Assembly (NCBI RefSeq): GCF_026212465.1
Contig: NC_080053.1
Location: 5,046,287 to 5,110,286, forward strand
Source of the DNA: Amaranthus tricolor
Taxonomy: Eukaryota; Streptophyta; Magnoliopsida; Caryophyllales; Amaranthaceae
Direction of reading: 5' to 3'
DNA: 64,000 nucleotides
Of this stretch, positions 13,701 to 27,200 are shown one piece after another (position 1 is the stretch's first letter; each line of letters opens with the position of its first letter). Below the pieces are notes generated by a model. The model was not told the DNA's origin. It saw only the letters and a program-made list of their open reading frames with translations, and did not search any database. The position numbers and the translations under genes were made by a program.

Positions 13701-15547
13701 GTGACAGCCAAAACTTACCAGAACCTAACTGAACCAAAAAAGTTGGGGACAACAAGCTTTTACTCACACACTTTTATTCTCCCCCTCCCTATTTTCTCTC
13801 TCTCCTCACGCTTAAGGTTTCTCTCTTTCTACCTTTCTAAATTAGTGTGCAAAAGTTGCAACCTCCCTTGGTTGCAAATAACATAAAGAAGTATCATTAA
13901 ATCTCATACCTATAATTACATACAAATACCATTGACTCGAAGTTAAGCATTTGAACAAAATAAGATTCAACAATGTACAGCAATAAACAACAATAACAAT
14001 AATTAAGTCTTAATCCCAAGAGATGGAATTGGCTACATTAACAAGAAAAACTCTCTTGTGGTCTTCCACAATATCCACTTCATTCATTCACTTTGTAAAG
14101 GAGGGTTTAAATAACTTTTGATTTGGCTTAAAGGAAACGTACATGGACCACGAGTAATAAATTAAGACATCAATAGGAGACATATCAAGGACAACGAAGG
14201 TAGGTCAGATAAGACAAGGACATGAAGATGAATCTAAAATGTTAAATGAGTAAGTTATAACTCCAAAATGAGGGTAATAGTTAGCCACACTATGTCTGTT
14301 AGTTATAGTCTCTAGTTCTTATTTGTTGCTACTTGTTACACTTGCATATTAATAACTATTCATTTAGCAATATTGTCTTACATCTAGTTCTTAATGTATT
14401 ATGTATAAGAAGAAAAACAAATACCACTGGAATCTTATTTGATTCGTCTCGATGCATTTCTATCCACTTTTTAAAATTTTTTATCATGTGACTTTAAAGA
14501 AATCAACTATGTATAGTTTAAAAGCTTCAAGGTAAACAAAGCTCAACCTTGATTCAAATCCAAATTATTAATTCAGGAATTGATCGCTAGATATGAAATT
14601 AGTCGTGCATTGTTACCACCAAAATATGAAAAGTATCTTTGAGTGTATCAAGGCTATGTTCTCTTCAACAAACTTGTTAAACATAAGTGAACTCAGTAAG
14701 TACTGAAAACAAGTGAAAGTAGCTATATTAGTGCTCAATTGAACTGAAATTACAAGTAATGTCTAGTTTGGTTTTTTTTTTTTTTTTTTTATATATATAT
14801 ATATATAATGTTGGTATAGGGAATGAATTTAAGTGTGAATTTGATGAAATATGCTATACAATTTTCATAGTAATTTAGATTTCATCCTCACATATGTATT
14901 TTTCTTTACAATTTTCCAATGACACCTAATACCTCCTTCCATGGTAGTGAATGGAAGTGCATCTTTTAAGAAAAAGAATCACTAGGGCAGAACAAACATG
15001 ATCCTAAAACTTGTGAATAGTATTTCTAGTTAAATTACATTATATATTCATTACCGTCTCCAACATTTAATACCTAAAGTATTATTTCTATTTGTAGTTT
15101 TGAGTTACAAAGATTACAATTCATCCATCCGTAGGATAACAGCTCGCATCAACTACCTCTAAGACTTAATCCCAGATCCCTAGTCCAACTTCAAAGTGTA
15201 GCAAAAATTTATCCTTACAAAGCCTAAAAACATTTTATTTCAAACAAAAACAAACACAAAAGATACAAACAAACAATAATCAACCACTCATTTAGAACAT
15301 TTCTAAGTTTTAACCCACCAACTCTACTATTAAGAAATTTAAGATTTTACTACTGAATCTGGACAAACACAAAATTTCATAAATTGAAGCATAAAAAAGC
15401 AAAAAACAAAGTAGAAATTAAAGAGATTACAATAAATGCAACTTAATGACAAGTTAAGAGAGAAGAAAAGACCTGAGGGGGAGAGAAAAAGAAAGGTATG
15501 CGGCCATACGAGGTGTAATTTGAGCTCTTGAAAGCCATATTCGCCAT
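1726..15547 (-). CDS. ABC1K9: ABC1K/UbiB-family atypical kinase, ABC1K9-like, 11 exons
   Basis: Exons, in transcription order: 15547-15473, 12976-12937, 7561-7419, 7321-7208, 7026-6838, 6762-6607, 6448-6183, 6093-5996, 5135-4957, 3126-3010, 1920-1726. All junctions are GT-AG and in phase, giving 523 aa. Family motifs are all present: KLGQ (121-124), the Ala-rich ASAS loop (181-184), the VIK lysine (Lys203), EVDFSKEA (253-260), HADVHAGN (339-346) and DFG (359-361). ABC1 kinases regulate prenylquinone and lipid metabolism; the ABC1K9 group is plastidial (family knowledge). The N terminus [20 protein letters not shown] is a plausible but short transit peptide. A second ATG lies three codons in. 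Introns 1 and 2 (2.5 and 5.4 kb) are unusually long, and intron 9 holds a solo LTR at 3842-4531. The family is certain; the ABC1K9 subgroup is inferred from overall similarity. Confidence 0.9.
3842..4531 (-). mobile_element. Solo Ty1/copia-type LTR in an ABC1K intron
   Basis: On the minus strand it begins TGTTAGGATTATTGATGAC and ends TCTCCTTTCA, i.e. TG...CA ends, about 690 bp. Most of its length matches the two LTRs of the deleted copia element at 56.6-59.4 kb, for example AAGGTGGTTCACCAATC and GGGCTACATCCACCATCTAG. Flanks are CTACC (left) and CTACT (right), consistent with a 5-bp target duplication carrying one mutation. No internal coding sequence is attached, so it is a solo LTR left by recombination. 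Confidence 0.85.
5280..5600. repeat. Dispersed GATCC/GGATC-rich repeat, copy 1
   Basis: Inside ABC1K intron 8, the motifs GGATCA, TAGGATCG, GATCCTAC and CATAGGATCC recur at short spacing in both orientations. The same vocabulary reappears at about 10250-10720 in intron 2. I cannot assign a transposon class. Confidence 0.4.
8640..8770. repeat. Dispersed GCCTAGGC/AAGGCG-type repeat in ABC1K intron 2
   Basis: This is a GC-rich island in AT-rich intron sequence, with GTGCCTAGGC, CACCAAGGCGGCC and GCGCCTCGTGCGCC. Similar wording occurs at about 7880-7950 and 44765-44880. Such AAGGCGC/GCCTAGGC stretches are common dispersed plant repeats. No coding potential is evident. Confidence 0.4.
9158..9235. 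repeat. Tandem duplication of ~30-42 bp
   Basis: AATGATTCTTAATCTCTAAT followed by GTGT occurs twice, 42 bp apart, in ABC1K intron 2. It is a local slippage-type duplication. Confidence 0.8.
10250..10720. repeat. Dispersed GATCC/GGATC-rich repeat, copy 2
   Basis: GGATCGTAGGATCATG, TGTAGGATCGCACGATTC and repeated 'agaATCGT' motifs resemble the stretch at 5280-5600. It lies in ABC1K intron 2 and its boundaries are uncertain. Confidence 0.4.
11059..12030 (+). mobile_element. Probable LTR-like insertion in ABC1K intron 2
   Basis: The stretch starts near TGTAAAGGATATGCC. It carries an open frame at 11070-11606 (178 codons, Gln/His-rich, with three imperfect repeats around CDPxQDSRP). This is followed by a promoter-like TATATATACATAGG at about 11720 and a leader-like downstream segment. 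LTRs of large plant elements often look like this. I found neither convincing target duplications nor a primer-binding site, so both class and ends are unresolved. The ORF has no recognised domain and I do not call it a gene. Confidence 0.35.
14771..14809. repeat. Poly-T followed by (TA)n
   Basis: About 20 T residues run directly into about nine TA units, inside ABC1K intron 1. This is simple-sequence DNA. Confidence 0.9.
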
Positions 15548-18213
15548 TAATGAAACTGAAGTGTGAATTTTGGAATTGAAAATAAGTTACACAAAAGGAA
15601 CAGGATGATAGTGAGAGTGACTAGAGGAAGAAATGAGAAAGGGGTAAAAACAAAGAGAAATTAAATTAGTGGTGGGTTGAAGATGGAAGATTTCTTTGAC
15701 TATATTGATTACGCCATTTTTGTTTGATTTCCTTTGCAGATATCAGTATCTGTGTTCTTTTCTGGTTGAAATACGGGGACAAACAACTAACACATAATCA
15801 ATCAAAATTTTCAGATCTTTTTATTAAGCTGTTCCAAATTTTCCAAAGACAACAATTATACCATAATTTTCACGAATTTAATGAAGGTAACATAAATTGT
15901 TGTGGCCGTCTCTAATTGGACCATAAAAAACGAAAAATATACTCGGTTAGATTTTAAGATATTATACGTTAAATAGGTGTGTAACATGCTGAAATTGTTA
16001 AGCGTTTTTAATCGTTTGATTCTTGTAAACCTTACTTGACATACCTTAACAACTACTTGACATACCATAAACACCTACTTTACACACACAAACTCATATT
16101 TAATATATCTGAAACACCTACTTGACAAACTTAAATACCTACTTGGTATATTCCAAATACCTACTTGGTATATCTCAAATCCCTAACTAATATACCTCAA
16201 ACACCTACTGAGTATACCTTAAATACCTAATTGCATTCCAAATACATACTTGGTATGCCTCAAACACCAATTTGACAACTCCAAATAAATAACTACTTGG
16301 TATATCTCAAATACCTATTTTATATATCGTAAATTCCTACTTAATATGCTTCAAACCCTTACTTAGTCATAGTCATAGTCATCAATCCAGTACCCGCACA
16401 AGTTAAGGGAGAAGGGTAGCAGGGTAGCAGGCATATCATACCCTTGTCCCCTCAAACCCTTACTTGACAACCCTAAATACCTACTCATATACCTCAAATT
16501 CTTAGTTGATATACCCCAAATAACTTGCCAAAAATTCTTAGTTGATATACCCCAAATAACTTGATACATATCAAATCCCTGCTTGGATATCCTAAATCCA
16601 TACTAATTAGTATGCCCTAAATTCCCACCATAATGATGTTTAAAAGATAATTATTTTTTTAGGTATTTGTTTTATTTTTGCTTATTTTTTTGTTATATGT
16701 AGCTTTTCATTAGTTTTTTGCTTTTTAACTTATTTTTTCTCATGTTAACAGTTAAAAAACAATTCTGCCAATTGTTAGGCCAACCAACAACAAGCAAATA
16801 ATTGTCAAACATCCCTTAATTTTTGTTTTATCTAACTTAAAATAATTATATACATTAGCACTTCATTTATTAAAATCGTTAATGATAGTTGCGATCCTAT
16901 ATTATTAAAGAATCATTGGTCTCTTGAGAGGGCATAAGATAGAATATAACTACGCTTAACTTCAAAGGTCCAACCCAATTTATCTAAATACGAAAAAAAA
17001 TAGAAATAAACATGATTAACTTCACGCAATTCAAAATAATCATCTTCCTTTATTACGTTTTTAGATTATTTATTATATTGCAAAGGATGAGTAAACATAA
17101 GATGAGTATAACCCATATGTGTATATCTTGTTAGTCATGGTGGGTGAGAAAAAGTTTTAATTTATACCTAGGACAAAGTGAATGTGAAAATTATAGGTGG
17201 CTTCTACGAATATGGGATAGGGGGTATTCGCACTCCTCCGTTAATAAAAAAAATCACACTAAATTAGACATTGGGTGTTTGATAAATAGTATTCCTTATC
17301 CACTATAATTTTTTCAATTGATTTTGATATATTTTCCAATGCACTATTTCAATTTTAAATATCTCTAATTGTGCGTGAGTAAAAATTATAAAAAGGTGAT
17401 ATTAGTAAAATTTACATCAAGACAAATAAAAAAGATCTCACATTATTATGTTTCAACATATAAATTAAGAACAAAGCACATATTAAGAGTGATTGATGAA
17501 TAATGTTTAAAAATCAAATGAGACAATAATAGTGAACATGAAACATTCACATATTGATAATATTTATCGTTCAAGCTTATTTTATATATTGCAACTAATA
17601 TGTAACAAAAAATACAGCCAATTGAAAATTGTCTAATGACATACTTTCATAATTTTAAACTTTTATAATTTTTAAATGTGTAAAATTTAAAATATAAATA
17701 ATTAAAATAATATATTAAATTGTATAAAAGTTAAATTTAACATGTAAATTGCATAAAAAGTAAAATTTAACACGTAGATTGCGTAAGAAGTCAAGATTAG
17801 AGTTATCAAACATGATTTTTCTTTGTTGGATATGCAAATGAAACATGAACTTTCTTCTTTTGAGATGGAAATCAAACACGATCTTTAGAGATAACCAGTA
17901 TAATGAATGAACCTCATAGGCCTTTGAGAACGGTAGTTAGGTTATTGCTTCGAGATTTAACGTCAAACAGTTTAATGGAGTACTCCAAATTAACCTACCA
18001 CAATCAAAACCTCTCATTCGCTCTTCTTCAAACCTCCATCGTTCGATAACTCTTTTATTTTATTCACCCTTTTTCTGCTAACTCTTTTTCCAACCCTTTT
18101 CTACAAATTTTTCAATTTATTTTGTTATGTGTGTTTCAGAATTCTATCATTCAAAAAAATATTTAGCATCTTTACATTAATGGGTCGTTTTAATTGAATA
18201 AAAGTATTTGTAG
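15548..18213. other. Intergenic region between divergent ABC1K and SHPRH-like genes
   Basis: This 2.7-kb spacer must hold both promoters. A degenerate minisatellite occupies 16020-16620. The rest is AT-rich with no supportable ORF. Just before the SHPRH-like start codon the sequence TTTGTAG|ATGGGC resembles a 3' splice site, so a 5'-UTR intron is possible. No clear TATA box stands out for either gene. Confidence 0.6.
16020..16620. repeat. Degenerate ~21-bp minisatellite
   Basis: Roughly 25 diverged units of about 21 bp follow the pattern CCTACTTGGTATAcCTCAAAtA, for example 'aaatacctacttggtatatt' and 'ccaaatacctacttggtata'. Blocks at 16478-16510 and 16530-16565 are closer copies of one another. 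The unit resembles the one inside the TIR element at 51871-52136, which also carries CCTACTT. Confidence 0.75.
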
Positions 18214-21200
18214 ATGGGCAGAATTAAACAGAAACCTAGACGTTCTGTGGGAGTATTTGTAAGTGGAAGCACTATCACTTCAGGTAAAAAAACAGCTAAA
18301 ACTAATTCTTCTAATGATGTTGAGCCGAAGCCGAAAATTGATGATGATATTGTTCAAGATACTCCCTTTTTCGTTGATGTTGATAGAAGTAGTTGGAATT
18401 TGATTGAACATAGAGATATATCTGAAATTGTAATAAGTAATTTAAAATTTAGTCATGAGTTTTTTGGGTTTAATTTAACTGATGAATTTTACTTGAGAAT
18501 TAGATTATGTAATGTGGATGAGCATTTGGGTAGGATTAAGTTGGGACATTGGCCTGTGTTGTCATCTAAAAATGTTTATCTGGAGATTATAAATAAAAGG
18601 TTAGTTGATGAAATTGAAATTTGTGATGTGATAGTTTGTGGGCAGTTTGATGGGAGTGATGAAGGTGTTACTGGTTTAGTTCATTTAGTTAGTTTGAAAT
18701 TCTTGACATTGAGGCCGGTTTTCAGTGTCAAGTTATGTGAGGATGTTTCTTCGCTTAGAATTAGGGTGGAAATGCTTCAAGGTGCATTTGATGCTTGTGA
18801 ATCAGTTCTAGATAACAATAGGCCAGTATGGAAAAAAAGTATGATGAGCGTAATGGGTTGGCTTAGGCCTGAGTTGATGAATTCTGAGACACGGTATGGT
18901 ATATTCAGTAAAGTGGGAGTGGATTTAAGTTCAGATTCGGATAGTGGCGGCATGGAATGTTCAACTTTTGATGTTGGTAGATTCTATGAAGCCATTAAGC
19001 GTTCTAAGTGAGTATGAGATTTTTTCCATTTTGTATGTTTTACTTTATAGATGTGCTTGCCTTTATTTATGCTTATTTGCATCATGATTTCATTTGTAGA
19101 CATTGTCCCATGTTAGATGTTGAGTTGCCTGACCTGGTGCCTGAGCTAAGACCATATCAAAGCCGGGCTGCTTATTGGATGGTACAAAGAGAGAAGGGTG
19201 CTTTGCAGGATTTCTCCTTGGAGTGGGAACAAATTCTTTTTCATTCTCCTTTGTGTGTTGCAATGAATTTTCTCGACTCTTGTTCAAGAATGTTTTACAA
19301 TCCATTTAGGTATGTCTTGGTACTTGTTAGTTTAGTTATATACATTTTCACCTCCTCTTAACTATGTTGTAGGTCTATGTTCTCTTATAGACCTTCCTAT
19401 TTCTGGTGTCCATGGTGGTCCAGTTTCTTCTTGTGTCATATGTTTCTCATTCTCGTGAATATTTTTATCATCAAAAGTACAAGCTTCATCTTCTTCATTT
19501 ACTTGTCCCTCATAAACATTGATTACGTATGAAGGAGGAATTGGGTTTGTAATTATCCATGATTCTCCATTGGATCTTGCAAATTTTCCCAGTATTCGTA
19601 TATCTTCGACGTTTGATCCTCAGAGAAGATAACATCTGTACTTATAATAATCGTTCTTGCAATTAGGTTCCATAATCTGTAACCAAACTCAGCTTTAGGA
19701 TGAACAAGAAAATTACACTGTTTTTGTCTTCTTATTAAGTTTTGATCTTTCATCTCTTGGGATGTGAACGAAGACTGTACATCTTAAATTCTTTAATCAC
19801 ATAACCATTTCATATGTGGAATGCCATTATGAGGTGTGCATGAGACAACATTGAACACTTTTTGAGTAATAGTCTGATTCAGTCTTTGTACAAGACCATT
19901 TTGTTAAAGCGGTTTTGGGACAATTTCTCAATTTTTATCCCATACTTCCGGTAATTTTCTTCAAACAAACCTCTATACTCACCACCATTATCCGACCGCA
20001 CATATTTTAAATTATGTCGATCTCTCTATCAACTTTTGCATGAAACTCTGTGAAGACATCAAGGACTTCAAATGTGTTGCACAATCAACAACCAGTTGAG
20101 TATATTTCTATAGTCGAAGCTTGCAAATAGCTCATATAGATGAAGAAGTTCGTGTAAAACAACATAAATATGCTTTACATTGTGATAATCAAAGCACTTT
20201 TCATCTTGCCAAGTATCCCAAACTCCGTTCTTAGTCAAAACATGTGATGTACGATATAACTGGATAAAAGATCTTTCACACTCTAAGTTATTTTGTTTTG
20301 AGAAAATTTATATAGATCATAATGATTCAGATATAATGACTAAAGTGCTAACAATGTGGAAGCTTGATGTATGTAGGAAGATGTCTGGTCACTCAGGATC
20401 CTTTGCATAAGTTGGGATTGGGAGATTTGTTGGAATAATTCTCTTTATAAGAAATGTAATATTACATGTTGGAGAGTAAAAGGAAGAGAACACTTCAATT
20501 AGCATAAGAGTGAAAAAGTAGGAAGAGAAATAGTAAGAAGAGAAACAAAATAAGCGTAATGCATTGTTGCAGAAGTCATCCTTTCTTGGTATTGCAATTA
20601 CTATATAAATTCATGTAGTAACCTCCAAAGTATATGCGTAAGTGTAAAATATCGACATGTTTATGTATACATTCTTTTATCCTCTAGATTTTCTAGAGAA
20701 GAATCGATAACCTATTTCGTAAATGTGAAATTCATGTTTTGATTCCCTACCCCACCATCCTACACTTCCTTTGTTCATTTCTATCACTGTTTGTTCTGGT
20801 TTATGCAACATTTTCTACTATGTTTTACATAAGTTTGCGTATGAAATACAACCTATCTGATTACAGTTGATACAAGATTATTTATAGTTCCATAGTGTTA
20901 TGATGATAAGCTACCTTACTTGTTCTCCTACATATCAACACATCCATAGTTATGTGGAATGTGCATTTTCTAGGAATTTCACTGACTACTAGGATGCTTA
21001 TAGTGGATAAGTAGGCTTATACATTGCAATTATTAACTGTCGATGTCAATGTTCAATGCTACTGTATTTTGTTCCTGAATTTCTTTGTATAAGTTTTTTT
21101 TTTTTTTTTTTTTTAAAATAATCATCAGATTCAACTTTGCTCTTATGCTTTCTCTTCTTTCATATCACTTTTTCTAGTGGGAACATCTCCTTGTGGCAAG

Positions 21201-24200
21201 AGATCCCCCCTTCATATGTCACTGGAGGTATCCTTGCTGGTAAGAGTCTTTGATTAACTTTTGTACATAATGTTTTGTAAATAGGTATACACCTTTAGGG
21301 AACTATTAAACTAAAGATAGGTGACTATGTGTAGCGATATTTTAGAGTTTGCAATTTGTGGAAATAGAATCATTTTTTGTATATTCTATATATCTATCCA
21401 ACATCATTTTATAATTTGTTCCACATAGTTTTATAATAAATATCACGTACAAATTGTGCTAGATGTATGCTTAAATTGGTTAGGATGTGCTCTTGTTATG
21501 TTGTGTTTGTACTTTCCTTTCATATGTTTCAGCTTTGCAGTATGTTACAGATTAATTTTAGATATTAGATTCTTTTGAAAGAATTGGATAATAATGGAAA
21601 AGTGTCAGCAATGACCTTATAATGTTAATTTATTTGCTGAAATTAAGAAATTAGAAGATAGTGGATATTTTTGGTTTTTAATTGTAAATGAACAGTAATT
21701 TTACTGATATTGTTTATCAATCTTCACAAACTCAATTTAGGTGGAGGTCACTTAATGACATTGGGGAAATGAAATAATGGAAAGTTTATGAATTCTCAAT
21801 ATGTTGCAAATTGTTTACTAACAATTTCAGGGTACGAAATATTCTAGCATTTTCATGTTAGATAACTTGTGACCTGTTTCAACCTGCTATTATCAATATA
21901 ACATGTGAGTGTTAATATCCATTTGTGATATGCTTGGTTTGATTAGTATTATCTGCAATATTTGCAGATGAGATGGGCTTGGGGAAAACTGTTGAGCTTC
22001 TCGCATGTATATTAGCTCATCGGAAGTCATCTTCAGTATGTGGCAGTTCTTCTGGAAGTATAATAGATGGTCGTGAGACAGAGAATATTAGATTTAAGAG
22101 ACTGAAAAGAGAGCGGGTTGAATGCGTATGTGGTGCACTGAGTGAAAGTTACAAATATGAAGGATTGTGGGTTCAGTGTGATGTTTGTGATGCATGGCAG
22201 CATGCAGATTGTGTTGGTTATTCGCCTTCTAAAGACAGACAAAGAGCTAAGGAAGCCTATAAGAGTCAATACAAGAATAAGAAAAGGAAAAAAAATGATC
22301 CTAACATAGTCCTGAAGAATGGCGAGTATGTCTGCCAAATTTGTTTGCAGTTGATGCAAGCTACTAGCTCTCCTATTGAATCTGGAGCAACCCTTATTGT
22401 ATGTCCTACACCCATACTGCCGCAGTGGCATGCTGAAATTCTTCGGTATAACTACAACTCTCTTCTCATAATCTTGCTTTTTTTTTTTTTATTATATTTG
22501 CATTTATGAATGGCATGTAAGATCACATGGGAAAAGTGAGAGGGGGGGGGGGGAGGGGATACAGAGAAAAAGAGAGAGAGGAAGCCTGTGAAAGTAGAGT
22601 AATAGCTAGATTAGGATGAACTGACTGGTTAATGGAAAATAATTAGTTATAATGTTGTTCAACATAAGATCTCCGATATTCTCTTAGTCATTTGACCCAT
22701 GTTTTGATCTATCATGGATCTTAATTTACCTAAAGAAATATATTTCTTTAACAGTATATTGAAGTCTGTATACTTGCTTCACAGTTGGCAAGAAAATTTA
22801 AAACATCAAAGGGCAAATTTCTTTTTTGTCTTGTCCAAAAACTTTCTTTCTATTAGTCTGTCTAGCGTCTTTCGGTTGGATCCGTCCCGGGGGTTAGGTT
22901 AGACCACTCAATATGTCATTTTTTATTCAATTTTAATGCTCACAACACATTTTCATATCGACTCTATTTGATGCATTGTTATCTTTTATATTTGTGCTTA
23001 AGCTATATTTAACTGAGCTTTCATGAGTTCTTAGCTTATTCTTGATTGCTTATCCACCTCTTAGTCATACAAATCCAGGTTCTCTGAGAACTTGTATATA
23101 CGAAGGTGTAAGAGAAATTTCCCTATGGAATTCCCCTGCAATGGATATCAACGAACTAGTCTCTGCTGACATTGTGTTGACAACTTATGATGTGCTGAAA
23201 GATGACTTATCACATGACTCAGAGAGGCATGAAGGGGATCGTCGCATATTGAGATATGGAAAAAGGTTTCTTCTATTAGACACTTTCCTGCTTGCTTGCA
23301 TATTATTAGTAGACTATTCTTCTTGTAGTTTTTTTATGTTGATATTAAGAGGATAGTAAACTATACCCTAGTTAAAAAAAAAATTGAGAAAATTTCAATT
23401 TCTTCATTTTAGTCATTATAATTTCTTCTAAACCACTAGCAAATATTATTTTCTAAAGGACCTGTACATTTAATTACGCTTGCATCTTCATACATGACTT
23501 TTTCTTTTTCGGCAGTGGGTTGGGCTGGGGAAGGGGTGGGAGGAAGCCCGGGTAGGGGTTTAGTGGTGCTGAATGATCGTCACTTGTACCACAACAATGC
23601 CATAGCCTTAATCCTAAGTTGCTTGATTGTTGAGGTTAAGAATCTGATGCAGTGCATATACTTATCAGTATTGATTAGATGGTGTATAGCTGAGAAAAAA
23701 CATTCGGCTGCTTCTTGAAATTCTGAGCAAGCTATTAGCTATTGATTTCTACAGTGTATATGTTCTAGGTATCCTGTGGTTCCAACTCTTCTCACGAAGG
23801 TGTTCTGGTGGAGGCTTTGCTTAGATGAAGCTCAAATGGCGGAGAATAATGTTGCTGCTGCAGCAGAGATGGCACTGCGTCTGCATGCAAGACATCGTTG
23901 GTGTATTACAGGAACTCCTATTCAAAGAAAACTGGATGATTTATATGGTCTTCTTAGATTCCTTAAAGCTAGTCCATTTGATGTTCCTAGGTGGTGGGCT
24001 GAAGTTATACGAGAACCTTATGAGCGCAAGGATGTAGCAGCTATGGGATTCACTCACCAATTATTCAGACAACTGATGTGGCGTTCTTCAAAGTCACATG
24101 TTGCTGATGAGCTAGAGCTTCCTCCACAGGAAGAACACATTTCCTGGCTTTCTTTCTCCGCAGTTGAAGATCACTTCTACCAGAGGCAACATGAAACATG

Positions 24201-27200
24201 TGTTCATTTTGCTCGCGAAGTTCTTGAAAGGTTCAAAAGTGAGATTCAGAAAAGGGAGTGCTCAGACGCCCTATTATCTGTTTCAGATCCTTCTATTACG
24301 CATTTGGAGGCTGAAAAGCTGCTAAATTCACTTTTGAAGCTGCGTCAAGCCTGCTGCCACCCGCAAGTTGGAGGATCTGGACTGCGTTCGCTCCAAAGTT
24401 CTCCCATGACTATGGATGAAATATTATCTGTTCTTATAAGTAAAACTAAGATAGAGGGGGAGGAAGCATTGAGGAAAGTAGTTTCTTCATTAAATGGGCT
24501 TGCAGGTATAGAGATTATCCGAGGCGAATTATTTAATGCTATAACGTTATACAAAGAAGCATTAGCTTTATCTGAAGAACATTCTGAAGATTTCCGCCTG
24601 GACCCTTTGCTAAGTCTTCACATACATCATAATCTAGCTGAGGTTCTCAAATCAGCTCCAAACAGAATCCCTGAAAAGAAGCCTTCACAAAACAGTAGTA
24701 TCACTTCTTGTCTTGATCGTGTAAACAAACAGAATTCTAATGGGGAGGAAAGCTTAGAAAGGGCTGGGAGTACTGACAATCTTTCTAGACTGAACTGCAT
24801 TTCTTCAACAAACGGCTCAGAAGATGTTAATAATTCAGAGCCCCATGCACTGCATGTCTCTAGTGTTGAAAGCTTGAGCAATATATGCAAAGGTATAAAA
24901 CAAAAATACTTATCTGGATTCTACACAAAGTTGTCACAAGCTCAACAGGATTTCCAGAAGTCATATATGCAGGTGTAGCTTCTTTTCACTTTTTTTTGGG
25001 CAATTCTTCCAAATTTTTTATTTTGATTATTTTGTTAATGTGTACCTGTTGTCACTGTATATTATGAATCTTCAAGTCTTCAATGGTAAGATGCGGTTGG
25101 TATCCCTCAGTTGTAAGCAAGGAAGATTATTATTCTATTTGACTTTCTAAATAGTTTTATGTCATCAAACGACGTTCTAAAATAGACAAATAGTTGTACA
25201 TTGTTACAAATGTTCTAATGTAGTTAATATGGGAACATGTTTAAGGGATGTACTTCCTATTTTCCTCTACTATCTATTTCTGGTAAAAATTCCTTCCATG
25301 TGAGTGTTTTAAGTACATTGCCCAGTTTTCCGTGAACAAAGATTTTGATCAAGATGTAAAGCATATGATTAAGTGTAAGGTGACTCAAAAGGAAAGTTGT
25401 GAACAAGAATGCTATGTTATCGAGGTATGTTGCTATTTGCTAAGGTTAAAGATAAAATTCTACAGCACTGTAACCAACACTTCTACATGGGTCATAATGT
25501 CGTACTACATAAAGAGATTAATATAGGAATATGGGGGTAACTGAAATGCACATGTTAAGTTGGATGAGTGGACTTACCGTAATGATAGAATTTGAGATCA
25601 AGATATAAGGGTTTGGAGTTGCATATTTGGATATAAAATGTGAGACAATCGTTTACATTTTTTAGTCATGTACAAGAAAATAGGAAAATGCATCACTTGG
25701 AAAGTGGAAGGTTGAAACTTGAATGAACTTAGAAAGAGGTAGGCCTACGTGGATAATAGGATTGAATTATGACATGAAGATTGGAGATTTATAGTAGCAT
25801 ATGACAATAGATAAGAATTATCAGAGGAGGAGAATATATGTACATGATTAATGTAATTCATTTCTTTAGTAGTAAGTTAGTGTTAGATAAAGGTGAATAA
25901 AGCATGATCTTTGTTATTGACTATCTTTCACGATTTACGAATGTTGTACATACTTTCAATTAGCAGTTCTTCATGTATCAGACAAAGCATGTGGCCCAGC
26001 AGCTGTTTCACAGACAGATCACTTTCTTATTTGGAAGGGTTTTCAGCTTCATGGTACCAAGCTGGTCCAGCTTTTAAAGTCTATGTCGTTTATCCACTGT
26101 CCACTACACTCTTGGATATTTTCTTTATTTTCTTTGGTTACATACTTTGTGGGTGAATCTTTCCCTATAGTTTTCTTGGTACTTAATCGCCTGTATTATA
26201 TTATTTTTCTGAAGGTTTGTGATGCTTCAAATGACAAAGAGAACAAGACCAGTGTCTGGTGGCTTGGAGCTCTTGAGCAAATTGAGCAAAACGAAGAAGC
26301 AGCTAATGAATTGTCACAAAAAATTGAAAATGCTGTTTTAGCCAGCCAGAATGCTAGCAAATCATCAAGAACTTCCTCCCGGTTGGTTATAAATTCTAAG
26401 CTTTTTTTTTCAAAATTCTAGTTGTTTTTGAGTAGAATCTTGGGTGCTGTTACATTATTACTTTTTGTTAATGATAGTTTTTTGAGATATAATTTATACT
26501 AAGATTTGAAAATTTCTGAAATTTGATTTTGTTCTGCACTATAAGTGGAGTTGCCAACAGCCAGCAGGTCAACTGACATCATCTTGAGATGATCTTGGTT
26601 TTACAAAATTAACCTGTCATACTATTACATGGTTCAAATTGTCTTAAGCTAGGCTATGATAATAACATACCAGTATGATGGACGATAAACTACCATTTTA
26701 TTTACGAGACATGACCAAAACTCATTAAGTTATGACTAACAAGCACTCTCTCTTGATGGATGAAAAAATAGTAAGATTATCTTAGATTTTTGTTAATATG
26801 CATGGCACAATTTTTAAACAAACCCCTTCTGAAAGTTGGATTGTTCCCGTGCAATCTTCACCATTCACTTTATTTTCAGTATATAGTCTATAACCTAAAT
26901 TATTACTCCCTCCTATTCACCCAATGTGCCTCATTTGAATTTTCACCATTTTTAGGTCGTTAAATGGGAACACATGTGAAATTAAAAAATATAGTGTTTT
27001 TAAATTTAAATAAGGATAAAGTGGGGTTAGTAGGTGTAAAGGTGTGAAAAAGTTAAGTTTAGTCAGGGTAAATTGGTAAAGTCAATATGCCCAAAATAGA
27101 AATGAAACATTTAGGGTGATTTGACCAAATAAGGAAATGAGACACTTAGGGTGAATACGAGGGAGTAATATTTTAGGAATGTTACTCAAGGTGTCCTAAA

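Noticed and set aside
16020..16620. Possible CRISPR-like regular array
   Set aside because: The units are directly adjacent and degenerate with no conserved repeat/spacer alternation. This is a plant minisatellite.
22033..22431. 132-codon minus-strand ORF
   Set aside because: It is antisense to exon 4 (PHD region) of the SHPRH-like gene; the sense frame has clear domain motifs.
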